NCBI GenBank assembly: GCA_964415965.1
Contig: CAYQCK010000001.1
Location: 310,001-374,000, forward strand
Direction of reading: 5' to 3'
DNA length: 64,000 nt
Source: CAIKNB01 sp964415965
GTDB lineage: Bacteria; Patescibacteriota; Patescibacteriia; 2-12-FULL-60-25
Below, piece by piece: positions 63,670 through 64,000 of the stretch (position 1 is its first letter; each line of letters starts with the position of its first letter). A program made the translations under genes and the position numbers. The notes under the pieces were generated by a model. The model saw only the letters and a list, made by a program, of their open reading frames with translations. It was not told the DNA's origin and made no database searches.

Positions 63670-64000
63670 ATGTTGAGACTGCGCTTGTCCCTTCTGTTCA
63701 TCGCACTGTCCCTGCTTTCAGGTTGTACCATCATGCTCAACCCGGAGAACGGGGGAGCGGCGTTCCCGTCGAACGGCGCGGTGGCAGCATCCGAGCCGAG
63801 CACGGTCGCGCCCGTGGGCGAACCCGCAGTTCCAGCCGCGGAGAATCCGCCGACGGTCGGCATCAGCCTGCCGCCCGTCGTTAGGCTCCGGCCTGATCTG
63901 CGCCCGCTGCCGGTTGTGACGACTGACCCGCCGAAGGTCTCTGACCCGCCGGTCCGGCAAGTCGCGCGCCCGGGCGAGCAGGTCGAACCGGTCCAGGTCT
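63670..64000 (+). CDS. lipoprotein, 3' end outside window
   Basis: 110 codons visible from ATG 63670, AAGGAG 8 nt before. Signal peptide MLRLRLSLLFIALSLLSGC with lipobox LLSGC (C19), then a Pro/Ala/Val-rich low-complexity region. Exported and lipid-anchored. Shares promoter type with the units at 54524-57652. Function unknown; the frame runs off the window. Confidence 0.75.
   Translation, partial: MLRLRLSLLFIALSLLSGCTIMLNPENGGAAFPSNGAVAASEPSTVAPVGEPAVPAAENPPTVGISLPPVVRLRPDLRPLPVVTTDPPKVSDPPVRQVARPGEQVEPVQV

Overview
The window is about 64 kb of GC-rich bacterial chromosome with the standard genetic code (TAA, TAG and TGA all end intact genes). The gene set suggests Candidate Phyla Radiation / Patescibacteria, probably Parcubacteria-like. 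Reasons: secreted Cys-rich proteins built on a VirB2/TrbC-like two-helix module, many small membrane-anchored proteins without known families, a threonyl-tRNA synthetase without its TGS domain, and a chromosome seeded with short palindromic repeats. This placement is inference; there is no 16S gene in the window. I see no tRNA, rRNA, transposase or CRISPR array. LAYOUT. 1-2160: 3' part of recG, a 124-bp structured repeat and a perfect hairpin. 2170-18377 (minus): one tightly packed run lemA, htpX, a ClpC-like unfoldase, a 984-aa coiled-coil membrane protein, a membrane-anchored beta-propeller, a DsbA-like oxidase, three secreted paralogues (pilin-like module joined to peptidoglycan-hydrolase-like domains), then radA. 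This looks like a cell-envelope machine with its own folding and quality control. 18465-24300 (plus): phosphomannomutase, an anchored hypothetical protein, MurL-like epimerase, MurD2-like ligase and RseP-type protease; the MurL/MurD2 pair points to the alternative route for putting D-Glu into peptidoglycan. 24306-28480: a transglutaminase-like gene, a hypothetical gene, a nucleoside-deoxyribosyltransferase-like gene coupled to two microproteins, then a radical SAM/SPASM gene followed after 10 nt by a 43-codon ORF ending in a Cys-Trp-Cys motif, isolated between terminators; this is a candidate ribosomally made, modified peptide locus. 28567-34517: pheS, a GIY-YIG gene flanked by palindromic repeats, pheT and three small membrane proteins. 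34662-42337: a type I restriction-modification operon with a NYN nuclease and an AbiJ/HEPN-like gene between its subunit genes. 42387-49400: dnaE, an anchored baseplate-J-like protein, and thrS behind a threonine T-box. 49409-54500 (minus): a 940-aa repeat-containing coiled-coil protein, infC-rpmI-rplT, tmRNA and smpB, with smpB and ssrA only 2 nt apart. 54524-57742: three single-gene units (unknown, FHA-like, receiver domain) with matching TTGACAAA promoters, strong ribosome sites and sister terminators. 57740-64000: ferritin-like and small membrane proteins, a PerM-type transporter, anchored proteins, an inactive HtrA-like protein, a Wzz-like protein, an inverted copy of the 124-bp repeat, and a truncated lipoprotein gene with the same promoter type as the three units above. 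The most interesting leads are the radical SAM/CWC-peptide locus, the three-paralogue envelope operon, the palindromic repeat inserted in frame in murL, and the covarying repeat pair.
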